Positions 24,450 to 32,473 of a DNA stretch of 40,817 nucleotides are shown one piece after another. Location: positions 1 through 40,817 of the forward strand of contig NZ_KB907010.1 in assembly GCF_000381745.1 (NCBI RefSeq), in the 5' to 3' direction. The position numbers and the translations under genes were made by a program. Below the pieces are notes generated by a model. The model did no database searches and was not told the DNA's origin. It worked only from the letters and a program-made list of their open reading frames with translations. Position 1 is the first letter of the stretch; each line of letters starts with the position of its first letter. Source of the stretch: Psychromonas ossibalaenae ATCC BAA-1528 (GTDB lineage: Bacteria > Pseudomonadota > Gammaproteobacteria > Enterobacterales > Psychromonadaceae).

Positions 24450-26390
24450 ATGTTAACTATGTTATGTGTTGATAGTAACCAGCAGCGTCTTGCGCAGATC
24501 AAACAAGATCTTCTGCCGTTAAGTGCACGCCTGACATTAATAGAAGCGTCAAATATTCAGCAGGCCGAACAGCTAATCACACAAAACAGACAGAAAATAG
24601 CTTTGATACTCTGTGCATATAAACTCGAAGACGGTAACGCAGTCAGCCTGTGCAGCCAGCCCCAGTGCAATTTAATACGAAAAATTGTTTATGCGGCCGA
24701 TCCTAGCGTAGCAGAGTTAAGTGACTGCATTAATCACGGGCGTATTGACCAGTTTTTCCAGCTTCCTTACCAGGCTAAAGAGTTAACCCATATTATTCAG
24801 CGCGAAATGAGCAGTTATAAAATTAATAATCTCCAGCATGAGCAGACACAAAGCAGCATTGTTGATAAAACCTGCTTATTAAATCAGCCGGAACAGTCCG
24901 CCCCCTCTAATTTTCAGGACAGGTTTCTTGATTACTCACTGTATTCAGATTCCGAACTGTCAAATTTAGTGATTAAATCACTGCATAAAATCCTTGAAGA
25001 AAGTGATGAGCATAAAGTACGCCGTTCCTATCGGGCAAATCATATACTGACTCGCGAAGGTGAAAAAAACCGTTTTCTATGGTTTATTACTAAAGGTGAA
25101 GTACTGCTTAAGAAACGTAATGCCCAGGGCGAAACGCAGGATATTACCATTATGCAGGAAGGTACTATGGTGGGAGGCATGTCATTTCTGACCGAGGAAT
25201 GCGCATTCAGCACCGGTATCACCTTAACGGACACGGAAGTATTAAAAGTTGATAATGCTATTTTTTCGCAGATTATGCAGTCTAATTCGGCATTACTAGC
25301 TCCTTTTACCAACCTGCTGCTGCGTAATTTCAACCGCCGTCTACAGCATAGTATTTCAACTGAGCTTGCACTGCAGGAAACCCTGCACTCTTTAGATATT
25401 GCTTATAATCAACTGATAGAAAGCGAAAAAATGGTGGTATTAGGCCAGCTCGTTGCCGGAGTTGCACATGAACTTAATAATCCGGTTGCCGCTATTCTAC
25501 GAGGCTCTGATACCTTAACTACCCTTATTTCTACCCTGCTTAGCAGTAACAGTGAAAGTGATTTCTCAATGCTGGCACAAAAGACACTGCAGGCGGGTTT
25601 AACGGTTACCCCCCTGTCAACATCTGAAATTCGCAAACGCACGAAAGCACTGCAGGGTACCATTAAAGATAAACAGCTCGCCAAAAAAATGGTCAATATG
25701 AATCTTGACGGCAAGACTATTCCCGTGGATAACTATCTCAGCCTAAAAGAAACAATTAACTTATTAGACAAGTTTCACCAGGCCGGCACCATTCTAAGAA
25801 ACAGTAATGCCTGCGCGGTGCGCATCGCCGGTTTAGTAAAAAGCTTAAAACATTATGCAGGGCAGGACAGCGAAAAATCTTCAACGATTAATATTCACGA
25901 TGGATTAGAAGAAACCCTGATTATTTTTGAAAATAAACTCAAACATTATCAGGTTGTTAAAGAGTACCAGCAGCTTCCTGAGGTTGAATGTCACCCGATT
26001 GCGTTAGAGCAGGTGTGGACCAATATAATATCCAACGCAATTGATGCGACCGAAGGCAAAGGAAAACTTAAAATATCAACCTTATACCAGCCCTACAACG
26101 AAGCCCCTAGCGTACAGGTGATTATAGAAGACGACGGTCCAGGTATTCCCAAGCATATTTTAACAAAAATTTTCGAACTTAATTACACCACCAAAAGAGA
26201 GGGAAATTTTGGTTTAGGCATAGGCCTGACCATCAGTTCGCAAATAATAAAACGCCATCATGGAACGATTGAGATTGAGTCACAACCCGGTGAATTCACA
26301 CGTTTTATAATCACTCTGCCGATATTTAATCCAAATATTGAAAGCGAGCGTACTTCTGTTATCGCCCATAAACATTCACCAACCTGGTGA
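24450..26390 (+). CDS. Orphan sensor histidine kinase with degenerate receiver and cNMP domains
   Basis: Four parts are visible in 646 residues. Residues 1-120 resemble a response-regulator receiver, but the phospho-acceptor position reads A56 (LCAYKLEDG) and the conserved Lys before Pro reads L105. Residues 180-300 resemble a cyclic-nucleotide-binding domain with the beta-roll pattern, yet the phosphate-cassette Glu and Arg are missing (VGGMSF and CAFSTG). Residues 325-470 are the HisKA part with phospho-acceptor H340 in GVAHELNNP and an unusually long stretch between its helices. Residues 485-625 are the ATPase part, with N529, DDGPG at 561-565 and GLGIGL at 588-593. No membrane segment is seen, so it is cytoplasmic. 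No partner regulator gene is adjacent. The signal is unknown. Confidence 0.85.
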   Translation: MLTMLCVDSNQQRLAQIKQDLLPLSARLTLIEASNIQQAEQLITQNRQKIALILCAYKLEDGNAVSLCSQPQCNLIRKIVYAADPSVAELSDCINHGRIDQFFQLPYQAKELTHIIQREMSSYKINNLQHEQTQSSIVDKTCLLNQPEQSAPSNFQDRFLDYSLYSDSELSNLVIKSLHKILEESDEHKVRRSYRANHILTREGEKNRFLWFITKGEVLLKKRNAQGETQDITIMQEGTMVGGMSFLTEECAFSTGITLTDTEVLKVDNAIFSQIMQSNSALLAPFTNLLLRNFNRRLQHSISTELALQETLHSLDIAYNQLIESEKMVVLGQLVAGVAHELNNPVAAILRGSDTLTTLISTLLSSNSESDFSMLAQKTLQAGLTVTPLSTSEIRKRTKALQGTIKDKQLAKKMVNMNLDGKTIPVDNYLSLKETINLLDKFHQAGTILRNSNACAVRIAGLVKSLKHYAGQDSEKSSTINIHDGLEETLIIFENKLKHYQVVKEYQQLPEVECHPIALEQVWTNIISNAIDATEGKGKLKISTLYQPYNEAPSVQVIIEDDGPGIPKHILTKIFELNYTTKREGNFGLGIGLTISSQIIKRHHGTIEIESQPGEFTRFIITLPIFNPNIESERTSVIAHKHSPTW

Positions 26391-26400
26391 GCAGGCAGGA

Positions 26401-26787
26401 TTATTTTTCATCGATTGAGCGGATAAACAGCAGCAGAATAGACATAATTAACAGCAGTAACAGCTGCAGTAAAAAAGACGGGTACACAACTAGCATAGAG
26501 ATAAAAAATGTAACCAGGATAATTAAATAAACGCTTCGCTTACGTTTTTTATCTATCTTTTTTTCTTTTTCCCAGTCTCTTAATATCCCGCCTAGATAGG
26601 GAGCATTTAACAAGCGCTGATGAAAACAGGGAGAGCTGCGGGCAAAACAAGCTAGTGCCAGAATAAGGAAAGGAGTCGTCGGCAGAAGAGGCACAACAAT
26701 GCCGATCAACCCGAGAAGAATACTCAAGCAGCCGATACTGATTAACAGATAACGAATAATCACTTTACGCATTATTTTTTTACCCAT
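26401..26787 (-). CDS. ybaN: YbaN/DUF454 family inner-membrane protein
   Basis: This small membrane protein of 128 residues has unknown function. Hydrophobic stretches lie at about 8-45 and 86-122, with a basic cytoplasmic loop (KEKKIDKKRKRS) between them. The signature VVPLLPTTPFLILALACFARSS is typical of the YbaN family. The first ATG (26787) directly abuts the T-run of a terminator; the second (26772, MRKVIIRY) is an alternative. Neither has a clear Shine-Dalgarno sequence. It lies downstream of rplS on the same strand. Confidence 0.85.
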   Translation of the reverse strand: MGKKIMRKVIIRYLLISIGCLSILLGLIGIVVPLLPTTPFLILALACFARSSPCFHQRLLNAPYLGGILRDWEKEKKIDKKRKRSVYLIILVTFFISMLVVYPSFLLQLLLLLIMSILLLFIRSIDEK

Positions 26788-26816
26788 AAAAAAAGCCCGC
26801 AGTCTGCGGGCTTTTT
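26788..26816. terminator. Terminator of the rpsP-rimM-trmD-rplS operon
   Basis: GCCCGCA (26795-26801), loop GTC, TGCGGGC (26805-26811). On the minus strand seven T follow (26794-26788), ending exactly at the ybaN ATG. On the plus strand five T follow, so it could work in both directions. Confidence 0.92.
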
Positions 26817-26820
26817 ATAA

Positions 26821-26907
26821 GCAGTAGACAACCGTGAAACGGTCATAAACTGCCCAGCAATTTAACAACTTACCAGCATTCAATTATCTTAAATAAAATA
26901 ATTGAAT
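26821..26907. repeat. Two hairpins in the rplS 3' region
   Basis: ATTCAATTAT (26878-26887) and ATAATTGAAT (26898-26907) form a perfect 10-bp stem 15 bases after the rplS stop. A second, nested hairpin joins GCAGT/ACTGC (26821-26825, 26849-26853) around ACCGT-GAA-ACGGT (26831-26843). Together with the terminator, the transcript end could carry three consecutive stems. They may stabilise the 3' end, but no role is shown. Confidence 0.5.
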
Positions 26908-26921
26908 TAAGAGGCTGTTTA

Positions 26922-27272
26922 TTACTTACCAAGCTTCTCTTTAATACGAGCAGCTTTACCAGTAAGTTCACGTAAGTAGTATAGTTTAGCTTGGCGAACC
27001 AGACCGCGACGTTTAACTTCAACGCTTCCTACAAGTGGGCTGTGAGTTTGGAAAACACGCTCAACACCTTCACCGTTCGAGATTTTACGAACTGTGAATG
27101 CAGAGTGTAAACCACGGTTACGCTTAGCGATTACAACACCTTCAAATGCCTGAAGACGCTCTTTTTCACCTTCTTTTACGCGAACACGTACGACTACAGT
27201 GTCACCCTGTGAAAATTTAGGGATATCCGTACGTAGCTGTTCATTTTCAATTGCTTGTATAATATTGCTCAT
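26922..27272 (-). CDS. rplS: 50S ribosomal protein L19
   Basis: L19 lies at the 30S-50S interface. The 116 residues match E. coli L19 (115) with the typical segments [32 protein letters not shown] and a basic C-terminal end. It is the last gene of the rpsP-rimM-trmD-rplS operon, 41 bases after trmD, and is followed by hairpins and a strong terminator. Confidence 0.98.
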   Translation of the reverse strand: MSNIIQAIENEQLRTDIPKFSQGDTVVVRVRVKEGEKERLQAFEGVVIAKRNRGLHSAFTVRKISNGEGVERVFQTHSPLVGSVEVKRRGLVRQAKLYYLRELTGKAARIKEKLGK

Positions 27273-27313
27273 TTTAATACCTTTATAGCCTAGTTAACCA
27301 ATAACATCGCTGG

Positions 27314-28060
27314 TCAGTCGGAGTCACTTTCCAGAGCAGCAAGTATTTTTACTTGCTCGTCAGTCAGAGCTAGGTTGTTTAATAAATCGGGTCTTCTTTG
27401 TATCGTGCGCTGCAGTGACTGTTTTAACCGCCAAAGACGAATTTTTTCATGATCACCGCTCAATAAGACACTTGGCACTTGTTTTCCGTCTAACACCTCA
27501 GGACGCGTATAGTGCGGGCAGTCCAGCAGACCATCCGCAAAGGAGTCCTGCTCGGCTGATAACACATGACCTAAAACACCCGGCACAAAACGTACCACAG
27601 CATCAATTAGGATCATGGCCGGCAGTTCGCCGCCGCTTAAAACATAATCACCGACTGACCATTCTTCGTCAACCAGGCTTTCTATTACCCGTTCGTCTAT
27701 ACCTTCGTAACGCCCTGCAACCAGAATCAAAGCTTCAGAGCCTGATAATGACTGCGCGCCGCAATGGTCTAAACGTTGTCCTTGAGGAGAAAGATAAATC
27801 ACCTTTGCCTCATGTCCTGCTTCTTTAGCGGCCTGTTTTGCTGCAACAATAGCATCCCGTAAAGGCTGTACCATCATCAGCATACCAGGACCACCGCCAT
27901 AGGGACGATCATCAACCGTTCTATGTTTATCCAAAGTGAAATCACGCGGATTCCAGCATTGAATAGAAAGCAGATTATTTTTAATCGCTCGACCTGTTAC
28001 CCCATTCTCGCTAATGGCCCGAAACATATCCGGGAAGAGGCTTACAACCCCTATCCACAT
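27314..28060 (-). CDS. trmD: tRNA (guanine-37-N1) methyltransferase
   Basis: TrmD methylates G37 of tRNAs with 36GG37 using SAM, preventing +1 frameshifting. The SPOUT trefoil-knot region is plain: [13 protein letters not shown], then [14 protein letters not shown]. The start [13 protein letters not shown] matches the family, so the ATG at 28060 is preferred over a GTG one codon upstream; AGGAG stands eight bases before it. At 248 residues it is near E. coli TrmD (255). It lies 19 bases after rimM in the usual operon. Confidence 0.98.
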   Translation of the reverse strand: MWIGVVSLFPDMFRAISENGVTGRAIKNNLLSIQCWNPRDFTLDKHRTVDDRPYGGGPGMLMMVQPLRDAIVAAKQAAKEAGHEAKVIYLSPQGQRLDHCGAQSLSGSEALILVAGRYEGIDERVIESLVDEEWSVGDYVLSGGELPAMILIDAVVRFVPGVLGHVLSAEQDSFADGLLDCPHYTRPEVLDGKQVPSVLLSGDHEKIRLWRLKQSLQRTIQRRPDLLNNLALTDEQVKILAALESDSD

Positions 28061-28079
28061 CACTTTTCTCCTAGGGTAA

Positions 28080-28607
28080 TCAGAAATCAGGTTCCCAATT
28101 AACTGTAATTAATTTGCCCGTAATATCTACATTAGAAATTACTTGCTCTTCAATAAACGGAATTAACCGTTCTTTTTGTCCAAAAGCATCATTCGAGTTG
28201 GCTTTTACAACAAGCACATCTTTAGAGCCTGTTTCCATCATATCGGTGACAACACCGAGATCATAACCTTTGTCAGTGTTAACCTGACACCCGATCAAAT
28301 CACGCCAATAGAAGTCTTCTTCCAGTTCTGGAAGTTTATCTGGATCAACGAACAGCTCCAAACCAACTAAGGCCTGTGCTTCTTCTCTGACATCAAATCC
28401 TGCTATTTTTGCAACAAAACCATTACTGTGGCGTTTCCATTCGGTTATATTAACCTCTTGAAGCAGCCCTTTTGATTTCATTAACAACGGCTTATATTCA
28501 AAAATACTTTCAGAATCATCGGTGTAGGAGTGGACTTTTAACCAGCCTTTGATGCCGTGAACCGCACCAAATTTACCCATTACAATCGGCTCTGCTTTTT
28601 CGCTCAC
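28080..28607 (-). CDS. rimM: Ribosome maturation factor RimM
   Basis: RimM binds S19 and helps assemble the 30S head. The 175-residue protein has an N-terminal RimM barrel (about 8-90, [20 protein letters not shown]) and a C-terminal PRC barrel (about 100-172, [12 protein letters not shown] to the end). The start is GTG with GGAG upstream. It lies between rpsP (24-base gap) and trmD. Confidence 0.97.
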   Translation of the reverse strand: MSEKAEPIVMGKFGAVHGIKGWLKVHSYTDDSESIFEYKPLLMKSKGLLQEVNITEWKRHSNGFVAKIAGFDVREEAQALVGLELFVDPDKLPELEEDFYWRDLIGCQVNTDKGYDLGVVTDMMETGSKDVLVVKANSNDAFGQKERLIPFIEEQVISNVDITGKLITVNWEPDF

Positions 28608-28631
28608 CTAATTCTCCTCACCTGACTGCAA

Positions 28632-28880
28632 TTAAGCAGCTACAGCGTTATCTTTTACTAATTTAGCAACACGATCACTTAGCTGTGCGCCAAGACCAAC
28701 CCAATGGTTGATGCGATCTGTATCTAAACGTAATTTTTCTGCTTTACCTTGTGCAGTAGGGTTAAAGAAACCTACTTTTTCAAGGAAACGGCCGTCACGT
28801 GCGTTACGACTATCAGTTACTACCACTTGGTAGAATGGGCGTTTTTTAGCGCCACCACGAGCTAAACGAATAGTTACCAT
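28632..28880 (-). CDS. rpsP: 30S ribosomal protein S16
   Basis: S16 is an early-binding 30S assembly protein. The 82 residues equal the E. coli length, beginning [20 protein letters not shown]. It leads the four-gene operon. Its minus-strand leader contains a GTCAGAA/TTCTGAC hairpin (28927-28912) between the promoter and the start codon, which might play a part in control. AGGA precedes the ATG. Confidence 0.98.
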   Translation of the reverse strand: MVTIRLARGGAKKRPFYQVVVTDSRNARDGRFLEKVGFFNPTAQGKAEKLRLDTDRINHWVGLGAQLSDRVAKLVKDNAVAA

Positions 28881-28953
28881 ATCGTCCTCTATTTATTATT
28901 AAACGTCGAAAGTCAGAAAATTCTGACCACTTGCTTTTGTAGAAAGCCGCAAA

Positions 28954-28981
28954 ATTATACCCTTATTCAAAAAAAGAACAA
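28954..28981 (-). promoter_or_regulatory. Probable promoter of the rpsP operon
   Basis: On the minus strand a perfect TATAAT (28959-28954) lies 16 bases after TTGTTC (28981-28976). An uninterrupted T-tract lies in the spacer. It lies between the ffh terminator and rpsP, so the operon is transcribed on its own. Confidence 0.6.
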
Positions 28982-29023
28982 TCAAAATCACACTTTGCTC
29001 AAATTTAGTGCAGTTTATACAGC

Positions 29024-29060
29024 AAAAAGCCCGGGTTAGAGATGCTCTAACCCGGGCTTT
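29024..29060 (-). terminator. Rho-independent terminator of ffh
   Basis: A perfect 15-bp stem, AAAGCCCGGGTTAGA (29026-29040) with TCTAACCCGGGCTTT (29046-29060), has a five-base loop. On the minus strand it ends in five T. It lies 27 bases past the ffh stop. Confidence 0.93.
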
Positions 29061-29087
29061 AATAGCTATAAGTGTTCTAGAAAAGGA

Positions 29088-30509
29088 TTATTTCTTTTTA
29101 AATCCGCCCAGACCTGGAGGCATTCCCATGCCACCCATGCCACCGGCACCACCACCCATTCCAGGCGGTAACATGCCCTGCATGCCGCTCATCATTTTAC
29201 GCATGCCACCTTTACCCGACATTTTCTTCATCATTTTCTGCATCTGGGTAAACTGTTTAAGCAGTTTATTAACATCCTGAATCTGCGTACCAGAGCCGGC
29301 CGCAATACGACGCTTACGTGAACCTTTAATAATTTCAGGCTTAGCGCGCTCTTTTTTATTCATAGAGTTAATAATCGCTTCCATCTGAGCGGTACTTTTA
29401 TCATTAACCTGGCTCTTCACAGCATCCGGCACCTGCCCCATGCCCGGAAGTTTATCCATCATACCGGCCATGCCGCCCATACTTTTCATCTGTACCAGCT
29501 GATCACGGAAGTCTTCCAGATCAAAACCTTTACCTTTCTGAACTTTTTTAGCTAATTTTTCAGCTTTCTTTTTGTCAACTTTTGTTTCAAGTTCTTCGAT
29601 TAATGAAAGAACATCACCCATACCTAAGATACGAGATGCGATACGATCCGGATAGAAAGGTTCTAAGGCATCAACCTTCTCACCCATACCGATAAATTTA
29701 ACCGGTTTTCCGGTAATATGACGAATAGAAAGTGCAGCACCACCACGGGCATCACCATCCGCTTTGGTTAGGATGATACCGGTTAAAGGCAGGGCTTCAT
29801 TAAATGCTTTTGCAGTATTAGCAGCATCCTGACCTGTCATAGCATCAACCACAAACAGCGTCTCTACCGGGTTAATCGCCTTATGCAGGTCCTTAATCTC
29901 ATCCATCATTTCGCCGTCTACGTGTAAACGGCCTGCAGTATCGACCATTACTACATCAATAAACTGCTTTCTAGCATGATCAATCGCGGCATTAGCAATA
30001 TCAATAGGATTTTGTGTTATATCACTCGGGAAGAATTCAACATCTACTTCACCGGCAAGCGTTTCAAGCTGCTTAATCGCGGCCGGACGGTAAACGTCGG
30101 CACTCACTACTAAAACACTTTTCTTTTCTTTAGTTTTTAATAAACGCGCTAATTTTGCAACAGAGGTGGTCTTACCCGCACCTTGTAAACCTGCCATTAA
30201 TAGGACGGCCGGCGGCTGTACAGCAAGGTTTAATGATTCATTAACCTCACCCATTGCCAGTTCAAGTTCATTTTGAACAATTTTAATAAACGCCTGGCCC
30301 GGGCTTAAGCTTTTAGATACTTCCTGGCCGACAGCACGTTTTTTTATGGATTTTATAAAGTCACGAACTACAGGCAAGGCTACATCAGCTTCTAATAAAG
30401 CCATGCGCACTTCGCGTAAGGTATCTTTAATATTGTCTTCGGTTAAACGCCCTTTGCCACTAATGTTTTTTAGGGTTTTCGACAATCGATCGGTTAAATT
30501 CTCAAACAT
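29088..30509 (-). CDS. ffh: Signal recognition particle protein Ffh (SRP54)
   Basis: Ffh with 4.5S RNA carries ribosomes making inner-membrane proteins to FtsY. The 473-residue protein has an N domain (1-90) and the G domain with P-loop GLQGAGKTT (107-115), DTAGR and TKADGDARGG. The methionine-rich M domain from about 300 binds signal peptides and RNA. The C-terminal tail is very rich in Gly, Met and Pro. It is slightly longer than E. coli Ffh (453). The ffh/ypjD divergent pair is conserved in Vibrio and enterics. Confidence 0.98.
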   Translation of the reverse strand: MFENLTDRLSKTLKNISGKGRLTEDNIKDTLREVRMALLEADVALPVVRDFIKSIKKRAVGQEVSKSLSPGQAFIKIVQNELELAMGEVNESLNLAVQPPAVLLMAGLQGAGKTTSVAKLARLLKTKEKKSVLVVSADVYRPAAIKQLETLAGEVDVEFFPSDITQNPIDIANAAIDHARKQFIDVVMVDTAGRLHVDGEMMDEIKDLHKAINPVETLFVVDAMTGQDAANTAKAFNEALPLTGIILTKADGDARGGAALSIRHITGKPVKFIGMGEKVDALEPFYPDRIASRILGMGDVLSLIEELETKVDKKKAEKLAKKVQKGKGFDLEDFRDQLVQMKSMGGMAGMMDKLPGMGQVPDAVKSQVNDKSTAQMEAIINSMNKKERAKPEIIKGSRKRRIAAGSGTQIQDVNKLLKQFTQMQKMMKKMSGKGGMRKMMSGMQGMLPPGMGGGAGGMGGMGMPPGLGGFKKK

Positions 30510-30669
30510 GTTCAGATCTCGTTACTAATAAATTAACTCGATTATACGCATTTATCGATACTCAAAATAGTATTAACTTCTGATCAGCTTAATAAAGCAG
30601 ATAAAAACTGTTTTAAGAACAAAGCAGCGCGTATAATTAGGTCTATTAAAAAGTAATTAGTGGGCTGAT

Positions 30670-31461
30670 ATGGATTATTTTGCGTTAATTAGTAGTTTTT
30701 TTTACATTATTGCAGGTGTGATTGCAGTTACTCAACTCTTCTCGCCTAAAAAATCTCAGCCGATCTGGCAGTTAATACCAATTACCATTGCTTTATCAAG
30801 CCACGCAGTCTGGCTGTACCAGCATATTATTCTGGTAGACGGGCAGAATCTACCTATTTTAAATGTACTCTCCCTAGTCACTTTTTTTATCTCTGCCCTT
30901 TCCAGCTTTGCCAGCAAACGCTTAAATACCGGTGTACTGCTGCCGGTGGTTTATGCTTTTACTGTGATTAATTTCATTGCCGTTGTTTATCTTCCCAGCC
31001 ATTTCATTACTCACCTTGAGACACATCCGCAGGTGGGATCGCATATCATCTTTGCCTTATTAGCTTATTCGATACTGAGTATTGCCAGCCTGCTGGCAAT
31101 ACAGCTGGCATTTATTGATTATCGACTCAAAAACCACAAATCACCACTGACCCAGATCAACATGCCGCCGTTAATGACCCTGGAAAAAAGTCTCTTTCAG
31201 TTTATATTTATTGGTTTTGTTTTATTAACCTGCACCCTGCTGACCGGCTTTATTTTCCTGGAAGATATGTTTGCTCTGGGGAAAGCACATAAAGCAGTTT
31301 TCACCCTGATAGCCTGGGTTATTTACGCGGTCATCCTGTGGGGTCACTTTGCTAAAGGCTGGCGTGGACGTTTTGTTGTCTATATCACTATTGTCGGCTC
31401 ATCAGTACTGACACTTGCTTATTTCGGCAGTCGTTTTGTCCGTGAAATTATTTTGACCTGA
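30670..31461 (+). CDS. ypjD: YpjD/CcsA-like cytochrome c assembly family membrane protein
   Basis: This inner-membrane protein of 263 residues has about eight hydrophobic segments and the pattern of the CcsA/CcmC-like family, which binds or moves heme. The conserved late segment includes YAVILWGHFAKGWRGR, with its tryptophan and histidine. The role of YpjD itself is not established. It is divergent from ffh as in E. coli and Vibrio, where corB follows directly; here endA lies between them on the opposite strand. Confidence 0.88.
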   Translation: MDYFALISSFFYIIAGVIAVTQLFSPKKSQPIWQLIPITIALSSHAVWLYQHIILVDGQNLPILNVLSLVTFFISALSSFASKRLNTGVLLPVVYAFTVINFIAVVYLPSHFITHLETHPQVGSHIIFALLAYSILSIASLLAIQLAFIDYRLKNHKSPLTQINMPPLMTLEKSLFQFIFIGFVLLTCTLLTGFIFLEDMFALGKAHKAVFTLIAWVIYAVILWGHFAKGWRGRFVVYITIVGSSVLTLAYFGSRFVREIILT

Positions 31462-31476
31462 TAATAATTAAGAATA

Positions 31477-32196
31477 TTAAATACTGTAACCCGCTTCACT
31501 GCAGCTTTTAATTAAAACCTGATTCAGATTCCCCTGCAGCAGGGCAATGCGCTCAGCACGCAGACACTCCCAGTCACTGACCGGATACTGGCGGTGCCAT
31601 ACACTCATTAGTCTATACTGCTGCTTACTCATCTTATACCGCGGGTAGACGCTTGCCATATACAGATAAGTTCTGGCTATCTGCCCTCGCGCAGACTGCG
31701 GCGGCTCGGCTTTTTTAGCAGCTATCTTCATCGCACAGGATCCGAAACTGCTTTTCTGCTCTGTGAGCATAACAAAGTTATAATTACTGCGGCTGGCATT
31801 TACTGCACCGATCGCAGGAAACAAATTATACATATCAGCCTGCATAAGCTGGTATTCACCATTCACTTTCTCTGCACATCTGCGCCCTTTAAATGAATTC
31901 CCCTTGCTGTTCACACACAGAGCATTGCCCTGACGCCATTCATCAAAGGTACGCCCGAAGTTTTCCGCAGGCACTACGTGCTCCCATTCTATCTTTTTCG
32001 CCCGCTTTTTATATTTATCTGTCTGAAAACCAGCCGGCGCAGTAACCTTCTTTTTAGTATCAAACTGCGCTTCACAGTAAATGGTCTTGCGCTCTAATGC
32101 GGACATATAAACCTGCTTTTCCAGCATCTTTTTAGCTTTATTGAAAGAGTTATTAGTGGCATTGCCTGAATCAGCAAGCACAGAAAAAGGAAACAA
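31477..32196 (-). CDS. endA: Endonuclease I (periplasmic DNase), start frame disrupted
   Basis: EndA cuts double-stranded DNA in the periplasm. The beta-beta-alpha-metal active site is clear (WEHVVPAENFG), with CVNSKGNSFKGRRCAEK and MYNLFPAIGAVNASRSNY further on. Cysteines fit disulfide-dependent folding. The listed start is a TTG at 32196, inside the signal peptide. In the same frame upstream lies KYLILLLLFPFSVLA, a perfect signal-peptide core, but no ATG, GTG or TTG precedes it before a stop. A GTG at 32248 with GAGGT upstream is out of frame by one base, and a T5 tract (32241-32237) lies between. One T fewer would restore a normal signal peptide. The gene may be frameshifted, or the base call may be wrong. 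Confidence 0.85.
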   Translation of the reverse strand: MFPFSVLADSGNATNNSFNKAKKMLEKQVYMSALERKTIYCEAQFDTKKKVTAPAGFQTDKYKKRAKKIEWEHVVPAENFGRTFDEWRQGNALCVNSKGNSFKGRRCAEKVNGEYQLMQADMYNLFPAIGAVNASRSNYNFVMLTEQKSSFGSCAMKIAAKKAEPPQSARGQIARTYLYMASVYPRYKMSKQQYRLMSVWHRQYPVSDWECLRAERIALLQGNLNQVLIKSCSEAGYSI

Positions 32197-32473
32197 CAGA
32201 AGGAGAATTAAGTATTTGATAACAAAGCACCAAGATAAAAAGCCTCACTTTATCACCTCTATGCATTAGGCATTAATTAAAAATACATCACTAGGAAGGC
32301 AGTACAACATAATTGTTGAAAATGCCTTTATTCTTATGCGGCGACAGAAGAAAACAAAGCGGCAAAAATTTTCGGAGCTAGTCTCATTATAAGAATCTCA
32401 GTAATCATCTTTGTTTTATCTACTTTTCTTCGCTACTATCCGTAGTTAACACTAACAGCCGAAAGAGAATATT

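Noticed and set aside
27415-27828. 137-codon plus-strand frame opposite trmD
   Set aside because: It is an antisense shadow of a conserved gene, with no ribosome-binding site or family motif.
29008-29280. Proline-rich open frame on the plus strand opposite the end of ffh
   Set aside because: It is the antisense of the Gly/Met-rich M-domain tail of Ffh and also covers the ffh terminator; its composition explains itself.
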